Assembly: GCA_016721005.1 (NCBI GenBank)
Contig: JADKJM010000009.1
Coordinates: 186,001-250,000 of the forward strand
DNA length: 64,000 bases
Reading direction: 5' to 3'
From: Flavobacteriales bacterium
Lineage (GTDB): Bacteria; Bacteroidota; Bacteroidia; Flavobacteriales_F; PHOS-HE28
Both the position numbers and the translations under genes were made by a program. The stretch's first letter is position 1; each line of letters begins with the position of its first letter. This document shows positions 54,851 through 63,103 of this stretch, piece after piece. The notes beneath the pieces were generated by a model. It saw only the letters and a list, made by a program, of their open reading frames with translations, ran no database searches and had not been told where the DNA came from.

Positions 54851-55863
54851 CAGAACAAAGTAAGCTCCCGGTTCGCCTTCACCTTGCTCCGCTTGATCGC
54901 CTTGGCATCACCGGCAGGCAGCGCATAGCACGCCTTGATCGCTTGAGCGAGGTGATAGGCCAGCATTGGCGGAACGGCATTGCCGATCTGGTTGAACTGC
55001 TGCGTTTCGTTGCCCTTGAACTCGAAGTGGTCGGGGAAACTCTGGAGCCGTGCTGCTTCGCGAACAATGACCCGGCGACGGCGACCATCCTGTAAACGCA
55101 CACGGTGCATGTCGCCTGTAGCACCAGCGAGGTTGCGGCACGTGAGCGTGCGGGCCGGACGATCCGCGTAGAGGTCGCGCGGGTTGATGCAGTGAGAAGC
55201 CTTCTCGTACTTGGCTACGTAGGTGTCCATCGCCGCGTTGAGGAACTTGCTCTCTTGCGGTATCGTGTAAATCAGATCGCCGATGGCTTCACCGACGGTG
55301 ATCTTGGACGTCTCCTTGGCCGGGAAGGTGAACGACGACCGATGCCCCACCACGAAGAGCCGCTCGCGGTTCTGCGGCACGCCATGGTTTACGGCGTTGA
55401 GCAACTTGAAGTCCACGAGGTAGCCCAGCTTCTGGAACTCTTCCAGGATCAGCTCGAAGTACCACTTGTTGCTGTAGAGCAGGCCGCGCACGTTCTCAAA
55501 CATGAAGACCTTCGGCTGGAGGCGCTTCACAGCATCGATGAAGATGGGGAAGCCGTCGCGGGCGTCCTCGATCCCGCGCTGGTTGCCGCCCACACTGAAG
55601 GGCTGGCACGGCGGACCACCGATCACGATATCGGCCTGCGGAAAGTCGAAGCCGACCTCCAGCTTTACGGCGTAGCACTCGCTGCCCAAGTTGTGGCGGT
55701 AGGTGGTAGCCGCCGGTGCGTTCATCTCGAAGCCGATGGTCTTGTAGCCAGCGGCCTCGAAGCCCAAGGCCAAGCCACCGCATCCCGCGAACAGGTCTAG
55801 CACTACCGCCTCTTCGGAGTGGCGCGGCACCAGCGACTCATTGATCTTCTCGATGTATCCCAT
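54850..55863 (-). CDS. DNA (cytosine-5) methyltransferase of a restriction-modification system
   Basis: 337 residues. All motifs in order: I LDLFAGCGGLALGFEAAG, IV GGPPCQPFSVGGNQRG with catalytic Cys, VI FENVRGLL, VIII QNRERLFVVG, target-recognition region ~190-270, IX ARTLTCRNLAGAT, and X NQIGNAVPPMLAYHLA. It protects host DNA from the endonuclease encoded next, the two genes overlapping by one base. Recognition sequence unknown. Confidence 0.95.
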   Translation of the reverse strand: MGYIEKINESLVPRHSEEAVVLDLFAGCGGLALGFEAAGYKTIGFEMNAPAATTYRHNLGSECYAVKLEVGFDFPQADIVIGGPPCQPFSVGGNQRGIEDARDGFPIFIDAVKRLQPKVFMFENVRGLLYSNKWYFELILEEFQKLGYLVDFKLLNAVNHGVPQNRERLFVVGHRSSFTFPAKETSKITVGEAIGDLIYTIPQESKFLNAAMDTYVAKYEKASHCINPRDLYADRPARTLTCRNLAGATGDMHRVRLQDGRRRRVIVREAARLQSFPDHFEFKGNETQQFNQIGNAVPPMLAYHLAQAIKACYALPAGDAKAIKRSKVKANRELTLF

Positions 55864-55935
55864 CTCACACTGCCGACTTCCTTGGCGATCGGCGTGGTGA
55901 CAAAGTAACAGGCTAAGTCGCTGTTCAATCGGACC

Positions 55936-57429
55936 TTATTCATCCAAGGCAACAACGCCTCTAGCTATCATGAACTGGATGCGACTATCAATTACGGAGT
56001 AAACTGGATTCCCGTTCTGCTCAATGAGGCTGTCCTTTACCAAGCCAAGCTTAACCAGGGTTTCAATGTGCTTCGAAGCAGTGCTGGTCGGAATAGCGAA
56101 CGTGCGGCGAACCTCCTCAATGGTGAAATCCGCGAGTTTGATTCTAAGGATGCGATTGATCCAGTTGATCAAGTCATCCCTGGAGCCCAACTTGGCCGGA
56201 TTGAGTGACTCATAGTCGAAGTTCTTGCAGTACTCTACCATCCCCTTGGAGATGGCATCCTTGCTAAAGAAGGAATAGGTCTCAGGCACTGATGGCATCT
56301 CGCCTGAAATCGTTCCGAGCAAACGAATCAAGCTCCGAGGTGATTTTTCACTCAAGCGTACACACTCCTTTCGATCCGATTCAGCCGGAATCAGTGTCGC
56401 GAGCTTAACGGGTTGGGCCTTGTCTGCGGAGAAGTGGAGTAACCGTCTATCCATCATCGGGGTCATATCCGCTTCGGACCATCGGATGTCAATCTCTCTG
56501 AACTTATCAAAGCGTACGCCCTCTCTATTCAAGGATCGCTTAATCTCGGACCATAAACTGAACACGATAGCAATCTTGTTCGAAAGAAGAAGGTCAGTAT
56601 CCCTCAAAATCTCTTGCGTGAAAGCAGTGACACTTTCAATGTCACCACTGACCTCAGGAAACTCGTCTATTTTGTCGAACAAGACCACCACAGACCCGTA
56701 GCCAATTGAGTGGCAACACTCCACGAGAAAGTTGAGCATGGAAAGCAACTTGGCCCGATCCCAAGTCGCCATTTCGTTCAGACCGACACTGCGAATCTTC
56801 CCTTCTGGAATCTCCTTCATGTAGTCGCGAACAGCAACCTCTGTGGTGGCGCTGTCCAAGCCAATTGATCTTCGGATCCAATCGGTTGAGACGGCAAGAG
56901 TTCCGTTGATGAGTTGATTGAGTACGCCAACCACCCTGCGGTTGTAAAACCTCTTCCACCGATTGGCACTCTTGATCTGGTGAATCTCCTTCGCTCCCTC
57001 TATGAACTGTCCGGAGCAGTGCTCGTCGTAAAAGAACTCGATGTACAAGGCAAATTTGTTGCGTTGAGCCTTGTCCAGGAACTTTCTCTTCTCTGGATGC
57101 AGGTAGAGCTGCTTAGCCGCACCCATCACCAACGATTGGAGGATTCGACAGAGTAGATGGTTCTCATTATTCTCAAGCGGAATCCCATCGTAGCGCGTGA
57201 TGAGCAGAGCTAGCGTGTGATTCTTCGAGAGGTCCTGAAAGAGCTTATGGATGAGCATGGACTTACCCTGACCCCGCTGACCAATGATGAACCTACTGTT
57301 GCCCTCGGAGAGCAGATCCTTCAACTCGCCGTAGTACTGTGGAACATAGAAGATGTCGTCGATAAAAGCGAGCTCCTCCTCAGCACTGTATTTAGAAAAA
57401 GGATTACGCGTTGTGTTAAGAATTCCCAT
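55936..57429 (-). CDS. P-loop ATPase with winged-helix C-terminus, next to an R-M system
   Basis: 497 residues. Walker A in FIIGQRGQGKSMLIHKLFQD, Walker B in GSVVVLFDKIDEFPEV, sensor region NKIAIVFSLWSEIKRSL. The C-terminal domain (FTIEEVRRTFAIPTSTASKH, IETLVKLGLVKDS) is a winged helix-turn-helix. The layout recalls STAND/AAA-type ATPases and ORC/Cdc6-like proteins. Base use is visibly less GC-rich than in neighbours, suggesting horizontal transfer. It lies upstream of the m5C methyltransferase, same strand, and may control or extend the defence set; inference. Confidence 0.75.
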   Translation of the reverse strand: MGILNTTRNPFSKYSAEEELAFIDDIFYVPQYYGELKDLLSEGNSRFIIGQRGQGKSMLIHKLFQDLSKNHTLALLITRYDGIPLENNENHLLCRILQSLVMGAAKQLYLHPEKRKFLDKAQRNKFALYIEFFYDEHCSGQFIEGAKEIHQIKSANRWKRFYNRRVVGVLNQLINGTLAVSTDWIRRSIGLDSATTEVAVRDYMKEIPEGKIRSVGLNEMATWDRAKLLSMLNFLVECCHSIGYGSVVVLFDKIDEFPEVSGDIESVTAFTQEILRDTDLLLSNKIAIVFSLWSEIKRSLNREGVRFDKFREIDIRWSEADMTPMMDRRLLHFSADKAQPVKLATLIPAESDRKECVRLSEKSPRSLIRLLGTISGEMPSVPETYSFFSKDAISKGMVEYCKNFDYESLNPAKLGSRDDLINWINRILRIKLADFTIEEVRRTFAIPTSTASKHIETLVKLGLVKDSLIEQNGNPVYSVIDSRIQFMIARGVVALDE

Positions 57430-57540
57430 GCATCTACTTGGTTTGTGAGCAACCCACGGACGTGCTTGTCCTACGGCAGGTTGCCTATCGGTGAAGGCAA
57501 AGTAAACCTATCGGAACGGGCCATCTTCTCGCGTTAGGGA

Positions 57541-57613
57541 TTGCACCGGAAAGCCCGGAGCCGTCTTCGGCGAGGACTTGCAGGGGAAAGCCCGACGGCG
57601 AGTCTTCGAGCCG
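57541..57613. repeat. Short direct repeat of intergenic type
   Basis: Two copies of GGAAAGCCCG, each followed by a GAGCCGTCTTCGGCGAGG-like or ACGGCGAGTCTTCG segment, 37 bases apart. It looks like the short interspersed element often seen between genes in Bacteroidota. No coding sense. It lies at the edge of the accessory region. Confidence 0.4.
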
Positions 57614-57628
57614 GAACGCCCAACCCTC

Positions 57629-57940
57629 CTACATATTCCTCCGATACTGTCCGCCAACTTCAAACATCGCCGCCGTCAGCTGCCCCAGCGAGCAATACTT
57701 GCACGCCTCCATCAGCTGCTCGAACATATTCTCATTCTTGATCGCGGCCTCTTGCAATTTGCGCAGCCAGGTCGCGCTTTCATCGGGGTAAGCCTTCTGC
57801 AAATTCTCCACCGTGGCGATCCCGGCTTTCGCCGGGACAGGTCTGCTTTCCTTCTCTTCCTCGGTGGCGCGGATCACTTCCTTGGGCAGTACCGTGGGTG
57901 AGCCTTTGCTGCTGAGGAAGGTGTTGACGCCGATGATCAT
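57629..57940 (-). pseudogene. Duplicated 3' end of icmF, diverged, with an in-frame palindrome
   Basis: 103 codons matching the last 100 residues of the mutase at 58953-62966: [36 protein letters not shown] and [16 protein letters not shown]. Many synonymous and a few amino-acid changes show old divergence, not a fresh copy. Where the intact gene has AQIQ, this has SRPVPAKAGIA, encoded by a palindrome. The first codon (ATG 57940) is 2 bases after the DUF2442 stop, so homology begins right at the edge of the toxin-like module. Confidence 0.8.
57820..57837. repeat. Palindrome inside the icmF fragment
   Basis: TCCCGGC-TTTC-GCCGGGA: a perfect 7-bp stem with 4-base loop. It supplies extra codons (RPVPAKAG) in frame. 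Confidence 0.8.
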
Positions 57941-57942
57941 CG

Positions 57943-58272
57943 CTATGCCTTAACCCTTGCTCTTCCACTGGTCACCTTGCGCCGCACCGTCCGCATTGGC
58001 GCGGGCATCTTGGGAAGTTTTCCGGCATACAGCGTCTCGAAGCGGAAGCACATCTCCCGATCGTCCCAATAGACATCCACGTTGCGGTGCAGCTTGAAAT
58101 CCCGGAAACGAAGGACGTCCAGGTATTGACTGTTCATGGGGTTCTGCCCGGCCGCGCTGAGAAAAGGGTGGAAGTCGATCTCCGATACGTGCCCGTCCGT
58201 GAAGGTGAAACGGATGGCATAGTCACCGAGGTAAGCGGCCCTTTTGATCCGGACGTTGTCTGCAAGCTTCAT
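57943..58272 (-). CDS. DUF2442 protein
   Basis: 109 residues. NVRIKRAAYLGDYAIRFTFT then DGHVSEIDFHPFLSAAGQNP, and FRDFKLHRNVDVYWDD match the DUF2442 family: a small protein often paired with toxin-like modules. The tail is basic (RTVRRKVTSGRARVKA), hinting at nucleic-acid binding. It overlaps the PIN-gene stop (ATGA), so the three small genes form one operon. Confidence 0.85.
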   Translation of the reverse strand: MKLADNVRIKRAAYLGDYAIRFTFTDGHVSEIDFHPFLSAAGQNPMNSQYLDVLRFRDFKLHRNVDVYWDDREMCFRFETLYAGKLPKMPAPMRTVRRKVTSGRARVKA

Positions 58273-58709
58273 TTCAAATACTCGTCCGTGAATGATCTAG
58301 CAGTCATGATGCGCGTGCTGCCGAAACGCTCAAGGTCGAGCAGGACCGAATCGCCGGTCACAAGCACATGGGCCTTCCCCTTCTTGGACATCATGAGCAG
58401 GTAGTCGTCCTTGGGGTCGCGGGAAAGTGGTTTGGGGCTTGTGGCCTCGACGTCCACAAGCTCGCCCGCTTCTGTAAGGGTCATTGCAAGCTGGTGGGCG
58501 AATGCCACGGGAAAATGCTTTCGGAACTTGGGTCGGGCGGTAACATCGACGAATTCGGCCAGCAAGGGCGCACTGACCAAGAGCAGGAACTCACCTTCGC
58601 GCAGCAGGGTCAGAAATCCACCCAGCCGCTTACCGATCAGGAAGCTGATGAGGATGTTGACGTCAACGACGACGCGTTGCGGGTGCTGTCTTTTTCTTCC
58701 GCGCCGCAT
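58269..58709 (-). CDS. PIN-domain toxin-like ribonuclease
   Basis: 146 residues. The four acidic residues of PIN ribonucleases are placed as VVVDVNILISF, PLLAEFVDV, DPKDDYLLMMSK and HVLVTGDS. Length and the 'V-D-V-N-I-L-I-S' start fit the PIN-family toxins of COG1569, which cut RNA. The partner is the 87-residue protein encoded upstream, overlapping by 47 bases. A basic N-terminus (MRRGRKRQHPQR) is odd; a later start at the second Val is possible. Confidence 0.85.
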   Translation of the reverse strand: MRRGRKRQHPQRVVVDVNILISFLIGKRLGGFLTLLREGEFLLLVSAPLLAEFVDVTARPKFRKHFPVAFAHQLAMTLTEAGELVDVEATSPKPLSRDPKDDYLLMMSKKGKAHVLVTGDSVLLDLERFGSTRIMTARSFTDEYLK

Positions 58710-58926
58710 AGCGTTTCGCCCTTACAATATCCACTTCTTTCCGGATGGTCTCCTCGTCGATATCCACGTCCTTGAGGGCTTCCATCATGACCTTCAAGCG
58801 ATCCAGCGCACGTTCACGCTCGAACGCTTTCAGCAGTGCATCCTTCTCCTTGCCAGGCAATTGCTTGGCAAGCTCCACCACTTGATCTGGGGTGAGGTCG
58901 ATCCGAAAGCCGCGGTCGAGTAACAT
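58663..58926 (-). CDS. Putative antitoxin partner of the PIN protein
   Basis: 87 residues, helical and charged: DLTPDQVVELAKQLPGKEKD, ALLKAFERERALDRLKVMME, then a Lys/Arg-rich tail (YAARKKKTAPATRRR). Its position just upstream of, and overlapping, a PIN toxin gene fits an antitoxin; no DNA-binding fold is clear. It lies 27 bases past the icmF stop, on the same strand, so the module could be read from the icmF promoter. Confidence 0.65.
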   Translation of the reverse strand: MLLDRGFRIDLTPDQVVELAKQLPGKEKDALLKAFERERALDRLKVMMEALKDVDIDEETIRKEVDIVRAKRYAARKKKTAPATRRR

Positions 58927-58952
58927 GTCCCAAAGCTAAGTGATGAGTGGCA

Positions 58953-61900
58953 CTACATATTCCTCCGATACTGCCCCCCCACCTCGAACATCGCCGCAGT
59001 CAACTGACCAAGCGAACAATACTTCGTCGCCTCCATGAGCATCTCGAACATGTTCTCGTTCTTGATGGCTGCTTCCTGAAGTTTCCGGAGCCAAGTCGCG
59101 GACTCTTCGCCGTATGCCTTCTGAAGGTTCTCAACCGTTTGGATCTGCGCCTCCTTCTCCTCCTCCGTGGCGCGAATGACCTCCTTCGGAAGAACCGTCG
59201 GTGAACCCTTGCTCGACAAGAAGGTGTTCACGCCAACAATGGGATAATCACCGGAGTGCTTGAGCGTCTCGTAGTACAAGCTCTCCTCTTGTATCCGGCT
59301 GCGCTGGTACATGGTCTCCATGGCGCCGAGCACGCCGCCGCGTTCGGTGATGCGGTCGAACTCGGTGAGCACGGCTTCTTCCACCAGGTCGGTGAGCTCT
59401 TCGATGATGAAGGAGCCTTGCAACGGGTTCTCGTTCTTGGCCAGGCCGAGTTCTTTGTTGATGATGAGCTGGATGGCCATGGCGCGGCGCACGCTTTCCT
59501 CGGTGGGCGTGGTGATGGCCTCGTCGTAGGCGTTGGTGTGCAGGCTGTTGCAGTTGTCGTAGATGGCGTAGAGCGCTTGCAGCGTGGTGCGGATGTCGTT
59601 AAAATCGATCTCTTGCGCGTGGAGGCTGCGGCCGCTGGTCTGGATGTGGTACTTGAGCATCTGGCTGCGCTCGTCGGCACCGTAGCGGTGCTTGAGGGCC
59701 TTGGCCCAGAGGCGGCGCGCCACGCGACCCATCACGGCGTACTCGGGGTCCATGCCGTTGCTGAAGAAGAAGCTGAGGTTGGGCGCGAACGCGTTGATGT
59801 CCATGCCCCGGCTGAGGTAGTACTCCACGTAGGTGAAGCCGTTGGCCAGCGTGAAGGCGAGCTGCGAGATCGGGTTGGCGCCGGCCTCCGCGATGTGGTA
59901 GCCGCTGATGGAGACGCTGTAGAAGTTGCGCACCTTCTCGTCGATGAAGTACTGCTGCACGTCGCCCATGAGCCGCAGCGCGAACTCGGTGCTGAAGATG
60001 CAGGTGTTCTGCGCCTGGTCCTCTTTGAGGATGTCGGCCTGCACGGTGCCGCGGACCTGAGCGAGGGTATCGGCCTTGATCTTGGCGTAGACGTCGGCGG
60101 GGAGGACTTGGTCGCCGGTGATGCCCAACAAGAGCAATCCGAGGCCGTCGTTCCCTTCGGGTAATGCGCCCTCACCCCCGGCCCCTCTCCCAAGGAGAAG
60201 GGGGGAGCCCTCACCCCGACCCTCTCCCAAGGAGAGGGAGGAATGCGCAAAGTCCGGGCGTTTGTTCAGCGCTGCGACGATCTTCTGCTTGACCGCGTTC
60301 ACATCGGCGAGGACTTCCTCGTTGCGAAAGCGGACGACCTGGAATCCGCGCTCATTGAGCATGAGTGTACGAGCAGCATCCTCTTGCTTTTGAAGGTCGT
60401 GGATATCACCATCGACCTCAATGACCAATTGCTTGGGCAACGACACGAAATCGACGATGTAGTTGTCGATGATGTGCTGACGTCGGATGCGCCCGCCAGT
60501 CGCGTTGCCACGGATCGCCTGCCAGAGTTTGTCTTCCGCTTCGGTGGGCGCCTTCCGCATGCTGTTCGCGTAAGCCATCAGCTTGGCGGCAGTAGCAGGA
60601 TCGCCGGTCATGTAGGCATGCACCTCGCCCTCATCCCCCGGCCCCTTCTCCCGAGGAGAAGGGGAGAATCCCTCCGCGTGCTTGTCAGGAGCCCCCTCTC
60701 CTTGGGAGAGGGGGTTGGGGGTGAGGGCGTATTTCGGCCGCACGATCCCCCTCTTCTCCCAGATCGCATCAACCTTCTTCTCTACCTCCTTCTCCAGTTT
60801 GTGTTCCCGGATGTACTTCTCGCAGTTCTGGTCGATGGCGGCGTTCATGAAGAAGCCGAGGAGCATGGGCGCGGGGCCGTTGATGGTCATGCTCACGCTC
60901 GTCTTCGGGTCAGTGAGGTCGAAGCCGCTGTAGAGCTTCTTGGCATCGTCGAGGCAGCAGATGCTGACGCCGCTGTTGCCCACCTTGCCGTAGATGTCGG
61001 GACGCAATCCGGGGTCGTGGCCGTAAAGCGTTACGCTGTCGAAGGCGGTGCTGAGGCGCTTCGCGGGCAGGCCTGCGCTGACGTAGTGGAAGCGCTTGTT
61101 GGTGCGCTCGGGACCGCCCTCGCCGGCGAACATGCGCGCGGGATCCTCGCCGGTGCGCTTGAAGGGATAGATGCCAGCGGTGAAGGGATAGAAGCCGGGC
61201 GTGTTCTCCTGCATGGCCCAGCGCACCTTATCGCCCCAGCTGCGAAACTTCGGCAGCGCGACCTTCGGGATCTTCAGGTGCGAAAGGCTCTCGGAATGGT
61301 TCGGCACCTTGATCTCCTTGCCGCGAACGGAGTATGTGTAGAACTCGCCGCTGTACTTCTCCTCCTCTCCTTTCCAACCCGTGATCATGGACCAGAGGTG
61401 AGGGTCTAGATCCTTTTTGAGATCCTCGAACTTGTTGACCAGTGCGCTCAAATGCCCCTCACCCCGGCCCTCTCCCAAGGAGAGGGAGGAATGCGGATCT
61501 GTTCCCCTCTCCTTGGGAGAGGGGCTAGGGGTGAGGGTCAGGTCCGGTCCCCCGAACGTCAGCACCGCTGAGTACAACCCATACAACTGGTCCGCGATGT
61601 TCGCCTGTTTGTTCGCATTCCCATCATACCGTCGGTTGCTCTCCGCGATCTCGCTCAAGTACCTGCTCTTCGCGGGCGGAATGATCCACACCTTCTCGCT
61701 CATCTCGTCGAGGTGGTGGTAGTCGCTGTGGAAGTCAGTCCCCGTTTTCTCCTTGATCTTCTTCATCAAGCGCGCATACAGCGTGTTGGTGCCCGGATCG
61801 TTGAACTGGCTGGCAATGGTGCCGACAACGGGCAGCGTGTCATCGTCCGCGTCCCACAATTGGTGGTTGCGCTTGTACTGCTTCTTCACATCGCGCAGGG

Positions 61901-62966
61901 CATCGAGGGCGCCGCGCTTATCGAACTTGTTGATCGCCACCACGTCGGCGAAGTCGAGCATGTCGATCTTCTCCAGCTGCGTGGCCGCGCCGAACTCGGG
62001 CGTCATGATGTAGAGCGAAACGTCGCTATGGTCCAGGATCTCGGTATCGCTCTGGCCGATGCCGCTCGTCTCCAGCACGATCAGGTCGAAGCCCGCGGCC
62101 TTCAGCACTTCCACGGCTTCCTTCACGTGCTTGCTCAGCGCGAGGTTGCTCTGGCGCGTGGCCAGTGAACGCATGTACACGCGCTCGCCGCGGATGCTGT
62201 TCATGCGGATGCGGTCGCCCAGCAGCGCGCCGCCGGTCTTGCGCTTGCTCGGGTCCACCGAGATCACACCGATGGTCTTCGTCGGCTGGTCGATGATGAA
62301 GCGGCGGATCAGTTCATCCACCATGGATGATTTCCCCGAGCCGCCGGTTCCTGTGATGCCGAGGATCGGTGCCTTGTTCGCTTCGGCCTTCTTGTGAATG
62401 GTGTCCGCGACTTTCGCGAAGACCTCCGGATGGTTCTCGGCCGTGCTGATCAAGCGCGCGATGGCGGGCCAGTTCTTGGTCGACAGTTCCTTCACCTCAC
62501 CGTTCACGCGATCGCTCAGGTCGTAGTCGGCCTTTTCGAGCATGTCGTTGATCATGCCCTGCAGGCCCATCGCACGACCGTCATCCGGATGGTACAAGCG
62601 CGTGATGCCGTACTTGTGCAGGTCTTCGATCTCGCTCGGCAGGATCGTCCCGCCGCCGCCGCCGAAGATCTTGATGTGCCCCGCCCCCTTTTCCTTCAGC
62701 AGGTCGAACATGTACTTGAAGTACTCGTTGTGCCCGCCCTGGTAGCTCGTCATCGCAATGGCGTGCGCGTCCTCCTGGATCGCGGTGTTCACCACATCCT
62801 CCACGCTGCGGTCGTGCCCCAGGTGGATCACTTCGGCGCCCGTGGCCTGGATGATCCTCCGCATGATGTTGATGGCGGCATCGTGGCCGTCGAACAAACT
62901 GGCGGCAGTTACAATACGGATCTTGTGCTTGGGGACGTAGGGCGGGGCTTGGACGAAGGACGACAT
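58953..62966 (-). CDS. icmF: Fused B12-dependent acyl-CoA mutase (IcmF type) with in-frame insertions
   Basis: 1337 residues from ATG 62966. Domains: B12-binding (~1-150, [20 protein letters not shown] with the Co-ligand His), MeaB-like GTPase (Walker [43 protein letters not shown]), and mutase ([44 protein letters not shown]). Order and motifs fit IcmF, which rearranges isobutyryl-CoA to butyryl-CoA; methylmalonyl-CoA cannot be ruled out. Two segments are foreign: ~476-505 (palindrome pair) and ~747-934 (DUF559 element). Without them length is ~1119, normal for IcmF. The 3' end is duplicated at 57629-57940. Confidence 0.9.
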   Translation of the reverse strand: MSSFVQAPPYVPKHKIRIVTAASLFDGHDAAINIMRRIIQATGAEVIHLGHDRSVEDVVNTAIQEDAHAIAMTSYQGGHNEYFKYMFDLLKEKGAGHIKIFGGGGGTILPSEIEDLHKYGITRLYHPDDGRAMGLQGMINDMLEKADYDLSDRVNGEVKELSTKNWPAIARLISTAENHPEVFAKVADTIHKKAEANKAPILGITGTGGSGKSSMVDELIRRFIIDQPTKTIGVISVDPSKRKTGGALLGDRIRMNSIRGERVYMRSLATRQSNLALSKHVKEAVEVLKAAGFDLIVLETSGIGQSDTEILDHSDVSLYIMTPEFGAATQLEKIDMLDFADVVAINKFDKRGALDALRDVKKQYKRNHQLWDADDDTLPVVGTIASQFNDPGTNTLYARLMKKIKEKTGTDFHSDYHHLDEMSEKVWIIPPAKSRYLSEIAESNRRYDGNANKQANIADQLYGLYSAVLTFGGPDLTLTPSPSPKERGTDPHSSLSLGEGRGEGHLSALVNKFEDLKKDLDPHLWSMITGWKGEEEKYSGEFYTYSVRGKEIKVPNHSESLSHLKIPKVALPKFRSWGDKVRWAMQENTPGFYPFTAGIYPFKRTGEDPARMFAGEGGPERTNKRFHYVSAGLPAKRLSTAFDSVTLYGHDPGLRPDIYGKVGNSGVSICCLDDAKKLYSGFDLTDPKTSVSMTINGPAPMLLGFFMNAAIDQNCEKYIREHKLEKEVEKKVDAIWEKRGIVRPKYALTPNPLSQGEGAPDKHAEGFSPSPREKGPGDEGEVHAYMTGDPATAAKLMAYANSMRKAPTEAEDKLWQAIRGNATGGRIRRQHIIDNYIVDFVSLPKQLVIEVDGDIHDLQKQEDAARTLMLNERGFQVVRFRNEEVLADVNAVKQKIVAALNKRPDFAHSSLSLGEGRGEGSPLLLGRGAGGEGALPEGNDGLGLLLLGITGDQVLPADVYAKIKADTLAQVRGTVQADILKEDQAQNTCIFSTEFALRLMGDVQQYFIDEKVRNFYSVSISGYHIAEAGANPISQLAFTLANGFTYVEYYLSRGMDINAFAPNLSFFFSNGMDPEYAVMGRVARRLWAKALKHRYGADERSQMLKYHIQTSGRSLHAQEIDFNDIRTTLQALYAIYDNCNSLHTNAYDEAITTPTEESVRRAMAIQLIINKELGLAKNENPLQGSFIIEELTDLVEEAVLTEFDRITERGGVLGAMETMYQRSRIQEESLYYETLKHSGDYPIVGVNTFLSSKGSPTVLPKEVIRATEEEKEAQIQTVENLQKAYGEESATWLRKLQEAAIKNENMFEMLMEATKYCSLGQLTAAMFEVGGQYRRNM
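60165..60728 (-). mobile_element. Palindrome-flanked DUF559 endonuclease element, in frame inside icmF
   Basis: 564 bp (188 codons) between the codons for VRPKY and LPEGNDG. Outer ends are inverted repeats AT(G/A)CGCCCTCACCCC. Four REP-like units 'CCTCACCCCnnCCCTCTCC-AAGGAGAGGG' lie inside: at 60168, 60208 and 60626 in one direction, and at 60692 in the other. Between them, 60250-60578 encodes a whole DUF559 domain: [63 protein letters not shown]. The D...E-x-D nuclease residues are intact. No intein splice residues are seen at the joints. Confidence 0.8.
61455..61537. repeat. Inverted pair of REP-like palindromes in icmF
   Basis: Two units, CCCTCACCCCGGCCCTCTCC... (61455-61486) and its near-inverse (61504-61537), each holding a CTCTCC/GGAGAG stem, with 17 bases between. 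They encode [20 protein letters not shown] and GEGRGEG in frame, in the linker after the GTPase domain. The same unit type flanks the DUF559 element in the same gene. Confidence 0.85.
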
Positions 62967-63103
62967 GGAGGCGAAGTTATCGGAGGTATGGTGAAAGGAC
63001 AGAAAGGGCCCGTGAATACTCCCAGCCAACCGCGTAGTGATCGGTTCCATAGCTAACTTGGCAGAACAGGTAATGTGACTTCCCTGGTCTCTACCCCCCT
63101 TTT

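Noticed and set aside
60165..60728. Intein in icmF
   Set aside because: No Cys/Ser at the first position, no His-Asn/Cys at the end and no intein blocks; the nuclease is DUF559, not LAGLIDADG or HNH.
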